The notes under the pieces were generated by a model. The model was not told the DNA's origin. It ran no database searches and saw nothing but the letters and a program-made list of their open reading frames with translations. The translations under genes and the position numbers were made by a program. Below, piece by piece: positions 44,446 through 53,527 of a DNA stretch of 64,000 bases. Each line of letters begins with the position of its first letter. Position 1 is the first letter of the stretch. Source of the DNA: Caballeronia sordidicola (GTDB lineage Bacteria; Pseudomonadota; Gammaproteobacteria; Burkholderiales; Burkholderiaceae); contig NZ_MTHB01000305.1 of assembly GCF_002220365.1 (NCBI RefSeq), forward strand, positions 103,011 to 167,010, given 5' to 3'.

Positions 44446-45687
44446 TTACCTCGAAGCTGTCTGCGTCTGCCCGACATTGCGATCATTCCAGACCACCGCG
44501 TTATTAACGGCATACAACCGGCATGGATCGCTGCTCTGCTTCTGGCACCCGTTCAATGCCACCGACATCGGGTCGTCGCCCCCTTCCGCCCACGACCACG
44601 CACCCGAATCCGACACCGCGAATGCGCGGCTCGAATACTGATGCAGAAAGTTTTCGTAACCCTCACGGCCATGTTCATCGAGGAACGGCACTGCGGTCAC
44701 CGCATCCACGGTCGCATAACCCGTCGGCGAAGGCGCCTGCGGATCCGAAACCTGATATTGCCGATCCGTCGGCATGCCAACGTCCTCGAGGAACGTCTTC
44801 ACACGCGGCCACCAGATCGCCACACCGTCACGATCTCCAACCAGCCGATGTGCATCGTTCTTATAAGCGCCGAAATTCACCATGTCGGCCTTCGCACCGT
44901 GCGCGCTGTACGACGCAAACATTTCCTCAGGCAAGTTGCCCTGCCACACAGAATCGTTGGTCCCGTACATCCACAAGGACGGCAACTTCACATGCTCACC
45001 GTATTCACCAAACGCGCTAGTCAGGTTTTTCTGCCAGCCCGGACACTCGTCCTGACGCAAACCACCCGAGAAGTTGATCAGGCCACGCACGCCCTCCGCC
45101 TCACGCGCGTCGCGCGCGCCATACGCCATGGTCACCAGCCCACCGTGCGATGCGCCCGCCACCACCACGTGCTGGCTGTCGACAAATGATTGCTTGTCCA
45201 TGTAAGCCACCGTGGCCGCCACGTCGCGCGCCTGGGTGAAGCCGTTGGCTTCGACGTCGCAACCGTTGCCGGTATATTCCCCACCCGATTGCGCAAAGCC
45301 ACGGCGATTCGGCACGACAACTACATAACCATGGCGCACGAATTCGCGCGCAAACGCGATCGGACGCGCGCGTGTCTGGTCATGCGCATTGCCAGGGAGC
45401 TTGCCGTGATTGAAGATGACCATCGGGAACGGACCCGGTCCATCAGGTTTGAAGAGGGTGGTTTCAAGCGAAACGTCGCCCGAAGGCACTTCGATGACGG
45501 ACTCGTTCAGGTTTGCGTCAACAACGGGAAGCGAGGGATCGAACGACTGCGGCACCGTACCGAAGGCAGGTGCCTCGAGCTTTGCGTACTGCTGCGCACC
45601 CGGGAACGGCTCTGCAAGCGCCGAGGCGGACACCGCCGCGAGCGCACACACCATTACGCAACCTGACAACACTTGCCTAAATGCCAT
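44446..45687 (-). CDS. Exported dienelactone-hydrolase-like alpha/beta hydrolase
   Basis: This 413-residue secreted hydrolase has a Sec signal peptide (MAFRQVLSGCVMVCALAAV, cleavage near SALA, about residue 26). The alpha/beta core contains MVIFNHGKLPGN, VVPNRRGFAQSGG and a nucleophile elbow VAGASHGGLVTMAYG (Ser about 190). It further has WMYGTNDSVW (Asp) and KNDAHRLVGDRDG (His). A C-terminal domain of about 100 residues ends with CQKQSSDPCRLYAVNNAVVW, with two Cys probably disulfide-linked. It likely hydrolyses an ester or amide in the periplasm. The in-frame ATG at 45783 would hide the signal. It is convergent with gene C. Confidence 0.87.
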   Translation of the reverse strand: MAFRQVLSGCVMVCALAAVSASALAEPFPGAQQYAKLEAPAFGTVPQSFDPSLPVVDANLNESVIEVPSGDVSLETTLFKPDGPGPFPMVIFNHGKLPGNAHDQTRARPIAFAREFVRHGYVVVVPNRRGFAQSGGEYTGNGCDVEANGFTQARDVAATVAYMDKQSFVDSQHVVVAGASHGGLVTMAYGARDAREAEGVRGLINFSGGLRQDECPGWQKNLTSAFGEYGEHVKLPSLWMYGTNDSVWQGNLPEEMFASYSAHGAKADMVNFGAYKNDAHRLVGDRDGVAIWWPRVKTFLEDVGMPTDRQYQVSDPQAPSPTGYATVDAVTAVPFLDEHGREGYENFLHQYSSRAFAVSDSGAWSWAEGGDDPMSVALNGCQKQSSDPCRLYAVNNAVVWNDRNVGQTQTASR

Positions 45688-45783
45688 CCCCGAAACTCCA
45701 CCCGCTTCTCGACCCGGCTGATTTCTCAAAGCACGAGCCAGCTTATTGTCACAATCCATCGATCCGGACGTTCGTACTGTCAA

Positions 45784-46049
45784 TCAGTATCACTGGTCGG
45801 ATCGTCAAGTCATGCCCCGAATAGACATGACAATGGGCTTCAATACGCAACACCGTCGCGCTGGCAGATATTTAGCTTATGAAACAGCAACTTAATATCA
45901 TTCGCCAGCGACTGGCGAAAAGCTAGGGTACCCGGACAAAATGAATAGGCGCAATTAGAAAGTACCCGCGCGGCACACTAATTTTTTGGCGAAAGCAGAC
46001 GTTCAGGAAATTATTGCCGCGACGCAGCAAGATTCGTCGCTATGACGTT
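45784..46049. other. Intergenic region upstream of the exported hydrolase
   Basis: About 265 bases, AT-rich around 45860-45990, with no coding frame. It should contain the promoter of the leftward hydrolase gene. No element recognised. Confidence 0.4.
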
Positions 46050-46472
46050 TCAATCGCGGATATTACCGTCGACATAACGCCACAGTCCGGCAGCGTCCCG
46101 TTCGAACCGGCTCGTCTCATGCAGCCGGAATGCGCGTCCGCCAAGCTTGTAGCGCGCGATAAATTCAACCTCGGCGTGATCGGCGTCAACAGGCGTGTGG
46201 CGTTTTATCTGCAGGCCGAGCCAGCGGGTGGCAGGGTCTGCTGAGGTTTCCAGATCGCGGGGGCAGGTGGTCTCGGCCCAGGTCGCGCGCAGATACGCCG
46301 TCTCGCCGAGTACGTAGGCGGTGTAGCGCGAGCGCATCAGTTCCATCGCGTTGCCCGCCGGCGCGACGCCTTCTATAAAGCGCCCGCAACATTGCGCATA
46401 TCGAGGCGGCCGTTTGGCGCTGTTCAATCCCGGCGACGCGCCGCCGCACGGGCATTCCAACACTTGCGTCAT
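46050..46472 (-). CDS. YchJ-family (UPF0225) protein
   Basis: This 140-residue protein has an N-terminal Cys-rich SEC-C-like metal-binding segment (CPCGG and QCCGRFIEG within residues 7-35). The YchJ core follows: LMRSRYTAYVLGETAYLRATW, WLGLQIKRH and AEVEFIARYKL, a NTF2-like fold. E. coli YchJ has a second SEC-C motif at the C-terminus; this shorter form lacks it. Function unknown. The start at 46472 overlaps the GST stop by four bases. Confidence 0.88.
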   Translation of the reverse strand: MTQVLECPCGGASPGLNSAKRPPRYAQCCGRFIEGVAPAGNAMELMRSRYTAYVLGETAYLRATWAETTCPRDLETSADPATRWLGLQIKRHTPVDADHAEVEFIARYKLGGRAFRLHETSRFERDAAGLWRYVDGNIRD

Positions 46473-47077
46473 CCGTCGACGCCCGGCATCTCGATGTGCC
46501 GCGGCTGCGCCTTCACGCGCGCAAGCCATGCGCGAATGGCCGGGTACCGGCCGAGGTCGAGGTTGGCTTGATCGGCGACATGGGTGTACGCATACAGCGC
46601 AATGTCCGCGATGGTGTATTGCTCATCGACGAAATACGTCCGCGTCGCGAGATGCGTCTCCATCACGTCGAGTGCGCGATACGAGCCAGCGGTTTTCTCG
46701 GGCAGGCGAGGATCGTCAGGATGCTTGACGAACTGAAGAATGAAGCGCGCAACCGCGATGTTGGGCTCGTGACTGTACTGCTCGAAGAACATCCATTGCA
46801 GGACGCGCGCCCGCGAAAGACGGTCCGTGGGCAGCAGCGGCGTGCCTTCGGCGAGGTAATACAGGATCGCGTCCGATTCGAAGAGGCATGTGTGCTCATC
46901 GATCTGAAGCACTGGCACCTTGCCGTTCGGATTCAACTGACGAAACGCCTCGGTGCGCGTGGCGCCGTTCATCATGTCTACTTCATGCCAGACATACGGC
47001 CGGCTCAGTTGTTCGAGCGCAAGCCGGACCTTGTAGCAATTCCCCGATGACGCCACGCCATGTACTTGATACGCCAC
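46469..47077 (-). CDS. Glutathione S-transferase family protein
   Basis: This 202-residue GST has the N-terminal domain YQVHGVASSGNCYKVRLALE (Ser as likely catalytic residue), NPNGKVPVLQIDE (cis-Pro) and LFESDAILYYLAEGT (Glu-Ser glutathione contact). The C-terminal helical domain carries EQYTIADIALYAYTH. A GTG at 47077 preceded by AAAGGAC is the likely start; the ATG at 47110 adds 11 unconserved residues. It is coupled to the YchJ gene. Confidence 0.9.
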   Translation of the reverse strand: MAYQVHGVASSGNCYKVRLALEQLSRPYVWHEVDMMNGATRTEAFRQLNPNGKVPVLQIDEHTCLFESDAILYYLAEGTPLLPTDRLSRARVLQWMFFEQYSHEPNIAVARFILQFVKHPDDPRLPEKTAGSYRALDVMETHLATRTYFVDEQYTIADIALYAYTHVADQANLDLGRYPAIRAWLARVKAQPRHIEMPGVDG

Positions 47078-47136
47078 TTCGTGTCCTTTTCGTTTGATTG
47101 AAACGCTCACTTTGAAGCCCTGCTAAGGTACCGCAC

Positions 47137-47814
47137 TCACCACGCGAGCGGCGTACCGTCGTACTGCACGAAAGTGCCGTTGAATTTTTTAGGGTTCGCG
47201 GCGGCTGCCGCGATTACAGCGCGCATTCCGGAAATGCTGTGCGCCGGTTCGATCGCCGCCGAGGCCCCGCCCATCTCGGTGCGCACCCAGCCGGGATGCA
47301 ACGCGATACAAGTCGAGCCGCGCGCTTCCAGCGACGTCGCCTTCAGCGCAGCATTCACCGCGGCCTTGCTCGCGCGATACAGCCAGCCCGCCGTCCCGTT
47401 CATTTCCGTGATCCCGCCCATCTTGCTCGACAGCACCGCGAGCACGCCGTGCGCGGCGTCCGTGTGCGGCCGGAGAATGGGCAGCAGTTGCATTGGGCCG
47501 CGAACGTTGGTGTGCATGACCAAATCGAAATCTTCCGACGTGATGGTCTGCGCGTGTTCCGTTCGCGGACCATAAACGCCCGACACGATGATCGCGACAT
47601 CCAGTTTCTCGCCGTCGAGCTGCGAGCCGAGCGCCGCGATCTGCTCGGGTTGGGTTGTGTCGACCGAGAAGGTTTTTGCGCCCACGGCGTCGAGTGCTTC
47701 CAGCGACGCCGCATTGCGAGCGGTGGCGAGCACGCGCCAGCCGTCGCGGCAATAGGCTCGCGCGAATTCGCGGCCGAGGCCGCGCGATGCACCCACGATC
47801 AATACGGTTTTCAT
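47137..47814 (-). CDS. Short-chain dehydrogenase/reductase (SDR) family protein
   Basis: This 225-residue NAD(P)-dependent SDR has the Rossmann motif VLIVGASRGLGREFARAY (residues 4-21), VLSSKMGG with the catalytic Ser region and YRASKAAVNAA (YxxxK, about 149-153). The substrate is unknown. AGGAGAG precedes the ATG at 47814. The thiolase gene ends 21 bases upstream in the same direction, so they may be cotranscribed. Confidence 0.91.
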   Translation of the reverse strand: MKTVLIVGASRGLGREFARAYCRDGWRVLATARNAASLEALDAVGAKTFSVDTTQPEQIAALGSQLDGEKLDVAIIVSGVYGPRTEHAQTITSEDFDLVMHTNVRGPMQLLPILRPHTDAAHGVLAVLSSKMGGITEMNGTAGWLYRASKAAVNAALKATSLEARGSTCIALHPGWVRTEMGGASAAIEPAHSISGMRAVIAAAAANPKKFNGTFVQYDGTPLAW

Positions 47815-47835
47815 GACGCTCTCCTGCACGATGCT

Positions 47836-49029
47836 CTAAACCAGTTCGATACCCATCGCTGTCGCTTCTCCGCCGCCGATGCACAAGCTCGCCACGCCGC
47901 GCTTCAAGCCGCGCTGACGCAACGCGCCGATCAACGTAACGAGAATTCGCGCGCCCGATGCACCGATCGGATGTCCCAACGCACAGGCGCCGCCATTGAC
48001 GTTGACCCTGTCATGCGGCAAGTCGTGTTCCCGCATGGCAGCCATCGCGACGACCGCAAACGCTTCATTGATCTCGAAGAGATCGACTTCGTTCGCGCGC
48101 CAGCCGTTCTTCTCGAATAGCTTGCGGATCGCACCGACAGGCGCAGTCGTGAACAACGCCGGTTCCTGCGCGAAGGTGCTGTGTCCCACGACCCGTGCAA
48201 GCGGCGTGACGCCGAGCCGTTTCGCTGTCGATGCCCGCATCATCACGAGTGCGGCGGCGCCGTCGGAAATAGACGATGCATTGGCGGCTGTCACCGTGCC
48301 GTCTTTGGCGAACGCGGGTTTGAGCGTCGCAATCTTGTCGATATTCGCCTTGAACGGCTGCTCGTCGTGATCGATGACGGTATCGCCCTTGCGGCCCGCG
48401 ACCGTGACTGGCGCGATTTCCCAGTCGAACGAACCGTCTTCGTTGGCCCGCTTCGCACGCTTCAGTGATTCGATGGCAAACGCGTCCTGCGCTTCCCGCG
48501 AAAATTTATACGATCCGGCGCATTGCTCCGCGAACGTGCCCATCAGCCGGCCCTTTTCATACGCGTCTTCCAGGCCATCGAGGAACATGTGATCGAGCAC
48601 CTGGCCGTGGCCCATGCGCATACCGGCACGCGCCTTCGGCAGCAAATACGGCGCATTGGTCATGCTCTCCATCCCGCCTGCGACGATCACGTCCGCCGAG
48701 CCGGCCAGCAGCATGTCGTGCGCGAACATGGCGGCGCGCATGCCCGAGCCGCACATCTTGTTGACCGTGGTGCTGCCGACGGACAGCGGCAGGCCCGCGC
48801 CGAGCGCAGCTTGCCGCGCAGGCGCCTGACCGAGTCCGGCGGGCAGCACGCAGCCCATCACGGCTTCTTCGATCTGCTCGGGCTTAAGGCCGGCGCGCTC
48901 GACCGCGGCGCGGATTGCCACCGAGCCGAGCTGCGGCGCTGTCACCGTGGCGAAGTCGCCTTGAAAAGCGGCCATCGGCGTACGGACAGCCGATACGATC
49001 ACCACCGGATCATCTAAAAAATCAGTCAT
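47836..49029 (-). CDS. Acetyl-CoA acetyltransferase (thiolase)
   Basis: This 397-residue thiolase has the nucleophilic Cys in VNKMCGSGMRAAM (about residue 93). The other active-site segments are NEAFAV, GGACALGHPIGASGAR (His about 351) and ASLCIGGGEATAMGIE (Cys about 381). It makes acetoacetyl-CoA or cleaves 3-ketoacyl-CoA. The biosynthetic-type active-site sequence suggests acetoacetyl-CoA metabolism, and it could also act after HMG-CoA lyase in leucine catabolism. Its 5' end overlaps the carbonic anhydrase gene by eight bases. Confidence 0.95.
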   Translation of the reverse strand: MTDFLDDPVVIVSAVRTPMAAFQGDFATVTAPQLGSVAIRAAVERAGLKPEQIEEAVMGCVLPAGLGQAPARQAALGAGLPLSVGSTTVNKMCGSGMRAAMFAHDMLLAGSADVIVAGGMESMTNAPYLLPKARAGMRMGHGQVLDHMFLDGLEDAYEKGRLMGTFAEQCAGSYKFSREAQDAFAIESLKRAKRANEDGSFDWEIAPVTVAGRKGDTVIDHDEQPFKANIDKIATLKPAFAKDGTVTAANASSISDGAAALVMMRASTAKRLGVTPLARVVGHSTFAQEPALFTTAPVGAIRKLFEKNGWRANEVDLFEINEAFAVVAMAAMREHDLPHDRVNVNGGACALGHPIGASGARILVTLIGALRQRGLKRGVASLCIGGGEATAMGIELV

Positions 49030-49834
49030 GCTTCAGCTCCTTGATCACACCTTTCAAAATAGCCGGGACATCGCCGAGACGGGCGGCATCGGAGGCGAGC
49101 ACATCGTTCTCCGATGAGTGCGCGCCACCGCGCGCCAGCGCCGCGATGCATTGCTGATAGGTCGGCTCGACTTCCTCCGACCCGTTGATCATCATGCCCA
49201 TGTTGCGCACACGGCCGTCATGCACGCCGTAGGTCCAGCCGTGCACCGTGATCTCCTGTCCACGCGCCCACGCATCGCGCAGGATGGTCGTATGGCATAC
49301 GTTCACTGTCTGTTCAATCGTGTTCAGCTCCACCAGCCGACGATTTCGCGCCTCGCCCATCGGCCATTCTTCGAGCAGCGCGGCATGCTTGTCGCGCACG
49401 TCTTCCACGTGACGCAGCCAGTTATCGGCCAGGCCGACGCGCCGGCCCACGAGCGCCGCGCCCACGCCGGAACAGCCGTAGTGCCCGACCACCATGATGT
49501 GCTTCACCTTCAGCAGGTCGACGGCGAACTGGATCACGGACAGGCAGTTGAGGTCCGAGTGAACGACCACGTTCGCGATGTTCCTGTGCACGAACACCTC
49601 GCCCGGCGGCAAGCCGATGATCTGGTTAGCCGGCACGCGTGAGTCCGAGCAGCCGATCCACAGGTATTCGGGCGCTTGCTGGTGCGCGAGGCGTGAGAAA
49701 TACTCCGCGTCTTCCGAGAGCTTGCGATCGACCCACTTCAGGTTGTTATCGAATAGGTGCGAGAGCGGGTTGTTGTCTTGGCTTTCAGGGTTGTCGATGT
49801 TGTCGGTGTTGTCGGTGTTGTCGGTGTTGGACAT
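49022..49834 (-). CDS. can: Beta-class carbonic anhydrase
   Basis: This 270-residue cytoplasmic zinc enzyme interconverts CO2 and bicarbonate. Zinc ligands are visible in WIGCSDSRVPANQ (Cys, with the Asp-Arg dyad) and VGHYGCSGVGAAL (His and Cys). FVHRNIANVV and SVIQFAVDLLKVKHI are family segments. The extreme N-terminus is a low-complexity (TDN)-type repeat encoded by nine-base tandem copies (about 49791-49831). It is followed by the thiolase and preceded closely by aceK. Confidence 0.95.
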   Translation of the reverse strand: MSNTDNTDNTDNIDNPESQDNNPLSHLFDNNLKWVDRKLSEDAEYFSRLAHQQAPEYLWIGCSDSRVPANQIIGLPPGEVFVHRNIANVVVHSDLNCLSVIQFAVDLLKVKHIMVVGHYGCSGVGAALVGRRVGLADNWLRHVEDVRDKHAALLEEWPMGEARNRRLVELNTIEQTVNVCHTTILRDAWARGQEITVHGWTYGVHDGRVRNMGMMINGSEEVEPTYQQCIAALARGGAHSSENDVLASDAARLGDVPAILKGVIKELKHD

Positions 49835-49855
49835 GGCATTCAGTGCGGATAGGTT

Positions 49856-51655
49856 TCATGCGGCGCGTACTGCGGGTGCGCCGTCCAGAAAACGCTCGGG
49901 ATAACGAACGCAAAAACGGATGCCGCGTTCGTACGGAAAGAATTCGGCGAGCTCGCCGTTAAGAATCTGTTCCTTGTGCTTTTGCCAGAGAGCGGGGTCG
50001 AAGAAATCGGGGTGATGTTTCATGAACACGTTGCGCACGCGCGGGTCGCCGAGCAGGAATGTGTTGTAGGTTTCGGGGAAGATGTCATGCGGCCCGACGG
50101 TGTACCACGGCTCGCCTGACATCTCGTCTTCCTCATTTCGCGCTTGCGGTACTCGGCGCACGTTGCAGTCCGTCAGGTACTCGATCTCGTCGTAGTCGTA
50201 GAACACCACGCGGCCGTGGCGCGTGACGCCGAAATTCTTGTAGAGCATGTCGCCGGGGAAGATGTTGGCCTGGATCAGTTCCTTGATCGCGTCGCCATAT
50301 TCCTTGATGCCATGCTCGATTTCCGACAGCGTGCCGTTCTGCAAATACAGATTCAGCGGCGTCATGCGGCGCTCGATGTACAAATGCCTGATCACCAGGT
50401 TATCGCCTTCGTATTCGATCATTGAAGGGACCTCTTTGGTGAGCTCTTTCAGCAATGCATCGTCGAGGCGCGACAGCGGCAACGCGACGCTCGAATACTC
50501 GAGCGTATCGGCCATGCGTCCGAGCCGATCGTGCCGTTTGACGAGCTGATACTTGTCCTGGATCTCCTTGCGCGTGGTTTCCTTCGGCGGTGGAAAGTTG
50601 TCCTTGATCAGCTTGAACACATACGGAAACGACGGCAGCGTGAACACCAGCATCACGAGCCCCTTGATGCCTGGCGCTATGACGAATTTATCGCTGGAAT
50701 GCGACAGGTGATGCAGCAAGTCGCGATAAAACAGGTTCTTGCCCTGCTTCTGCAAGCCCACCGATGTATAGATTTCCGCCTTCGGTTTGCCTGGCATGAT
50801 CGAGCGAAGGAACTGCACGTACGCCGACGGCACTTCCATATCTACGAGGAAGTACGAGTGCGAGAAGCTGAAGATGATCAGCACTTGTTCGCGCTGCAGC
50901 AGGACCGTATCGAGTGCAAGCAGGCCGGGTGACGCGTGACGCACGGGCACGACGAAAGGTATCACCAGGTCACCGTTGATGATCCGGCCCACTATATACG
51001 CCGCCTTGTTGCGAAAGAACAGCGACGACAGCACGTGAATCTGGAAATTAGGCGCGGCCTTGAACTCGCCAAACGCTTCGGTGATGGCTCGCATCAGGCA
51101 TTGAACGTCGCGCTGCAAATCTTCGAACGGCGGCTCGAGCTGGAAGTTCGTCACAATCCGTTCGAATGTCGCGGCGAGTCCGTCTTTACTCGGGTAATAC
51201 GCTCGATACGTCGGCTTGGCCGCGGGTTCGTCGTTCTCGATGTACTCCGTCGAAATGGCGGGCCGCACGAAAATGAAGTCGTTGTTGAAGTAAGAACGAT
51301 GCAGGATCTTGCAGCACACTGAATTGAAGAACGTTTCCGCGCACTCCGGCTGCCGGTGCGACGTCAGCAAGCCGATGTAATGCAACTTGATCTGCTGCCA
51401 GATTTCATCGTCTATGTTCTCTGCGTCGTACTCGTCTTCCAGACGCGTCACGCACTCTTCCACCCGGTCGTCGTACGACGTGATGCGCTCGCGCGCGAGC
51501 CGCTGCAGCGCGTGCCAGTCGCCGGCCTCGAATAGCCCCTTTGCCGCAATAGCCGCATCGCGAAACACGCGATAGTGACAGTCGAAGCCTTCGAGCAGCG
51601 TTTCCGCGACATCGAAGCCAATCTGCGACGACAGCAACTTGGGAAAGTGATTCAT
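49856..51655 (-). CDS. aceK: Isocitrate dehydrogenase kinase/phosphatase AceK
   Basis: This 599-residue bifunctional enzyme phosphorylates and dephosphorylates isocitrate dehydrogenase, switching carbon between the TCA cycle and the glyoxylate shunt. AceK landmarks are FVIAPGIKGLVMLVFTLPSF (ATP-binding region, about 325-345), PLNLYLQNGTLSEIE, and NFGVTRHGRVVFYDYDEIEY (catalytic Asp region, about 480-500). The shunt genes aceA and aceB are not linked, unlike the E. coli aceBAK operon. Confidence 0.96.
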   Translation of the reverse strand: MNHFPKLLSSQIGFDVAETLLEGFDCHYRVFRDAAIAAKGLFEAGDWHALQRLARERITSYDDRVEECVTRLEDEYDAENIDDEIWQQIKLHYIGLLTSHRQPECAETFFNSVCCKILHRSYFNNDFIFVRPAISTEYIENDEPAAKPTYRAYYPSKDGLAATFERIVTNFQLEPPFEDLQRDVQCLMRAITEAFGEFKAAPNFQIHVLSSLFFRNKAAYIVGRIINGDLVIPFVVPVRHASPGLLALDTVLLQREQVLIIFSFSHSYFLVDMEVPSAYVQFLRSIMPGKPKAEIYTSVGLQKQGKNLFYRDLLHHLSHSSDKFVIAPGIKGLVMLVFTLPSFPYVFKLIKDNFPPPKETTRKEIQDKYQLVKRHDRLGRMADTLEYSSVALPLSRLDDALLKELTKEVPSMIEYEGDNLVIRHLYIERRMTPLNLYLQNGTLSEIEHGIKEYGDAIKELIQANIFPGDMLYKNFGVTRHGRVVFYDYDEIEYLTDCNVRRVPQARNEEDEMSGEPWYTVGPHDIFPETYNTFLLGDPRVRNVFMKHHPDFFDPALWQKHKEQILNGELAEFFPYERGIRFCVRYPERFLDGAPAVRAA

Positions 51656-51821
51656 ATCAAGCCTGCACTTCGTGTGGTGTCGTTCAACGTGCGCTAAGTG
51701 CGCAAAGTGATCACGTCTCTAGGCTGTTTATAAGTGTCAAATCCAGCTTTGAATCCGGCCGGTATTGTATCGCCGGATGTTTTGGGTTCCTGGGCGGCGG
51801 CCGTTCTTGCCGGTTGTGAGT

Positions 51822-52274
51822 TCAAGGCGACTTAGCGTCTGCATCCGTCGATGCAGCCACAACTGCCGCTCGGCGCGCGCGTTTTTCCGCGTTCGCCGAA
51901 AGCAGCGCACGCCCCTGTGCTTCATATACGGCGAGCTCGGCGAGCGTTGCGTTCAGGTCGTCCAGTTGTGCCTCCAGCACCGCACGATGCGCCGCGATGG
52001 TGTCGAGAAACGCATGTAACTGGGCGACCGTCCCGGTCGGTGAATCGTAGAGATCGAGCAGCCTGCTCACCTCCAGCAACGTGAATCCAAGCCGTTTGCC
52101 ACGCAGCGTCAGCTTGAGCCGCGTGCGGTCGCGCGCCGAATATACGCGACGCATGCCGTTCGTGCCCTCGCGCGCCGGCGTGAGCAAGCCCTGGTTCTCA
52201 TAGAACCGGATTGCGCGTGGCGTGATCTCGAATTCGCGTGCTAGTTCGGTAATGGTGTAGCGCGTATCTGTCAT
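51822..52274 (-). CDS. MerR-family transcriptional regulator, LiuR-like
   Basis: A 150-residue regulator with an N-terminal MerR winged helix (YTITELAREFEITPRAIRFY, residues 5-24), followed by the wing containing MRRVYSARDRTRLKLTLRGK. A C-terminal coiled coil follows (about 80-130). It lacks the metal-binding Cys of metal-responsive MerR proteins. The HTH sequence matches LiuR-type regulators of branched-chain/isovaleryl-CoA catabolism. A palindrome at 52325-52342 between it and the divergent MBL gene has the form expected for LiuR. It is probably autoregulatory. Confidence 0.9.
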   Translation of the reverse strand: MTDTRYTITELAREFEITPRAIRFYENQGLLTPAREGTNGMRRVYSARDRTRLKLTLRGKRLGFTLLEVSRLLDLYDSPTGTVAQLHAFLDTIAAHRAVLEAQLDDLNATLAELAVYEAQGRALLSANAEKRARRAAVVAASTDADAKSP

Positions 52275-52324
52275 TGAAATTACAAGGTTCCGAGCGCTTT
52301 CCTGAAGCCGACGTTAAAATACAG

Positions 52325-52342
52325 GTTAACGTTAGCGTCAAC
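52325..52342. promoter_or_regulatory. Palindromic operator, LiuR-type
   Basis: GTTAACGTTAGCGTCAAC agrees with its own reverse complement at 14 of 18 positions, with ACG/CGT half-sites. It lies in the 111-base gap between the LiuR-like gene and the divergent MBL gene, where MerR-family dimers bind between promoter elements. LiuR sites known from proteobacteria are similar ACGTwAACGT-type palindromes. Binding is inferred, not shown. Confidence 0.65.
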
Positions 52343-52385
52343 TTGGCGGCAATGCAACAACTGACAACCCGGAGACCCGACCCGC

Positions 52386-53465
52386 ATGAACCTGCTCGAA
52401 CAGCAACTCGATTACGTTTTCGCAGACCGTCTTCCTGAGAGCGGCCACACGATGGAAGTCACGCCCGGCGTGTTCTGGGTTCGCATGCCGCTGCCGTTTG
52501 CGCTCGATCACATCAACTTATGGGTCATGCGCGACGAGATTGACGGCGTGGCGGGCTGGACCGTTATCGATTGCGGTATTTCAGACGAAACGATCCGGGC
52601 GAACTGGGAGCGCACCTTCGACACGTTGCTCGACGGCTTGCCGGTGCTGCGCGTGATCGTCACGCATTGCCACCCGGACCACCTCGGTCTTGCCGACTGG
52701 ATCTGCAATGGCGGCGAGAAGAAACGATGGGACCCGGTCAGGCTCTGGATGTCGCTCGGCGAGTACGCAATGGGCCGCGTGATGTCCGCCGGCGATGGCT
52801 CGGACGCAGGCGGCGAGCGGGCGGCACGGCACTTCGCGCGGCATGGCATGACGGATCCTGCGTCGCTCGAAGCGCTGCGCAAGCGCGATACGTATTACCC
52901 GTTGCTGGTGCCGTCCATCCCGCTGGTTTATCGTCGTCTGCGTGATGGCGATACGGTGAAGATTGGTGGCCGTGACTGGGAAGTGGTGACGGGTTTCGGT
53001 CATTCTCCTGAACATTGCGCGTTCTTCTGCGCCGCGACGAAGGTGCTGATTTCCGGCGACATGGTGCTGCCGCGCATCTCGACTAACGTCTCGGTGTTTG
53101 CGATTGAACCGGAGGGCAATCCGCTCGCGCTGTTCCTGGGTTCACTGGGCCGCTACGAGTCCCTTCCCGCCGATACACTCGTGCTCCCTTCGCATGGCAA
53201 GCCGTTTCGCGGCATGCATACGCGTATCGGGCAGCTTCGGGATCATCACGCGGCGCGTTTGCAGGAAGTGCGCGAGGCTTGCGCGATCAAACCGCAAAGC
53301 GCCGCTGACATTGTGCCGCTCATGTTCAAGCGTCCGCTCGATGTACACCAGATGACGTTCGCGCTCGGCGAAGCGCTGGCCCATTTGCACCTGCTTTGGC
53401 TGGAAGGCGAGCTTGTACGCCATACCCATAATGAAGACGGTGTGATCCGTTTCGCGCCGAAGTAA
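52386..53465 (+). CDS. MBL-fold metallo-hydrolase controlled with the LiuR-like gene
   Basis: This 359-residue metallo-beta-lactamase-fold protein has VTHCHPDHLGLADW (HxHxDH, about 96-109), GFGHSPEHCAFF (His), LISGDMVLPRIS (bridging Asp) and LVLPSHGKPF (His). The C-terminal region of about 90 residues is helical (VHQMTFALGEALAHLHLLW). It is probably a thioesterase-type or lactonase-type hydrolase. The divergent LiuR-like gene suggests a link to acyl-CoA or branched-chain catabolism. It is a single gene ending at a hairpin. Confidence 0.88.
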   Translation: MNLLEQQLDYVFADRLPESGHTMEVTPGVFWVRMPLPFALDHINLWVMRDEIDGVAGWTVIDCGISDETIRANWERTFDTLLDGLPVLRVIVTHCHPDHLGLADWICNGGEKKRWDPVRLWMSLGEYAMGRVMSAGDGSDAGGERAARHFARHGMTDPASLEALRKRDTYYPLLVPSIPLVYRRLRDGDTVKIGGRDWEVVTGFGHSPEHCAFFCAATKVLISGDMVLPRISTNVSVFAIEPEGNPLALFLGSLGRYESLPADTLVLPSHGKPFRGMHTRIGQLRDHHAARLQEVREACAIKPQSAADIVPLMFKRPLDVHQMTFALGEALAHLHLLWLEGELVRHTHNEDGVIRFAPK

Positions 53466-53496
53466 AAAAGAAGCCGGGCGTTTGTGCGCCCGGCTT
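53465..53496 (-). terminator. Rho-independent terminator of the peptide-binding-protein gene
   Basis: On the - strand a 10-bp stem AAGCCGGGCG / CGCCCGGCTT with a 6-base loop is followed by CTTTTTTAC. The + strand reading has the hairpin but no T run, so it serves the leftward gene best. Confidence 0.88.
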
Positions 53497-53527
53497 GAGT
53501 GAACGACGGCATTACCTGCAGCCGCGA

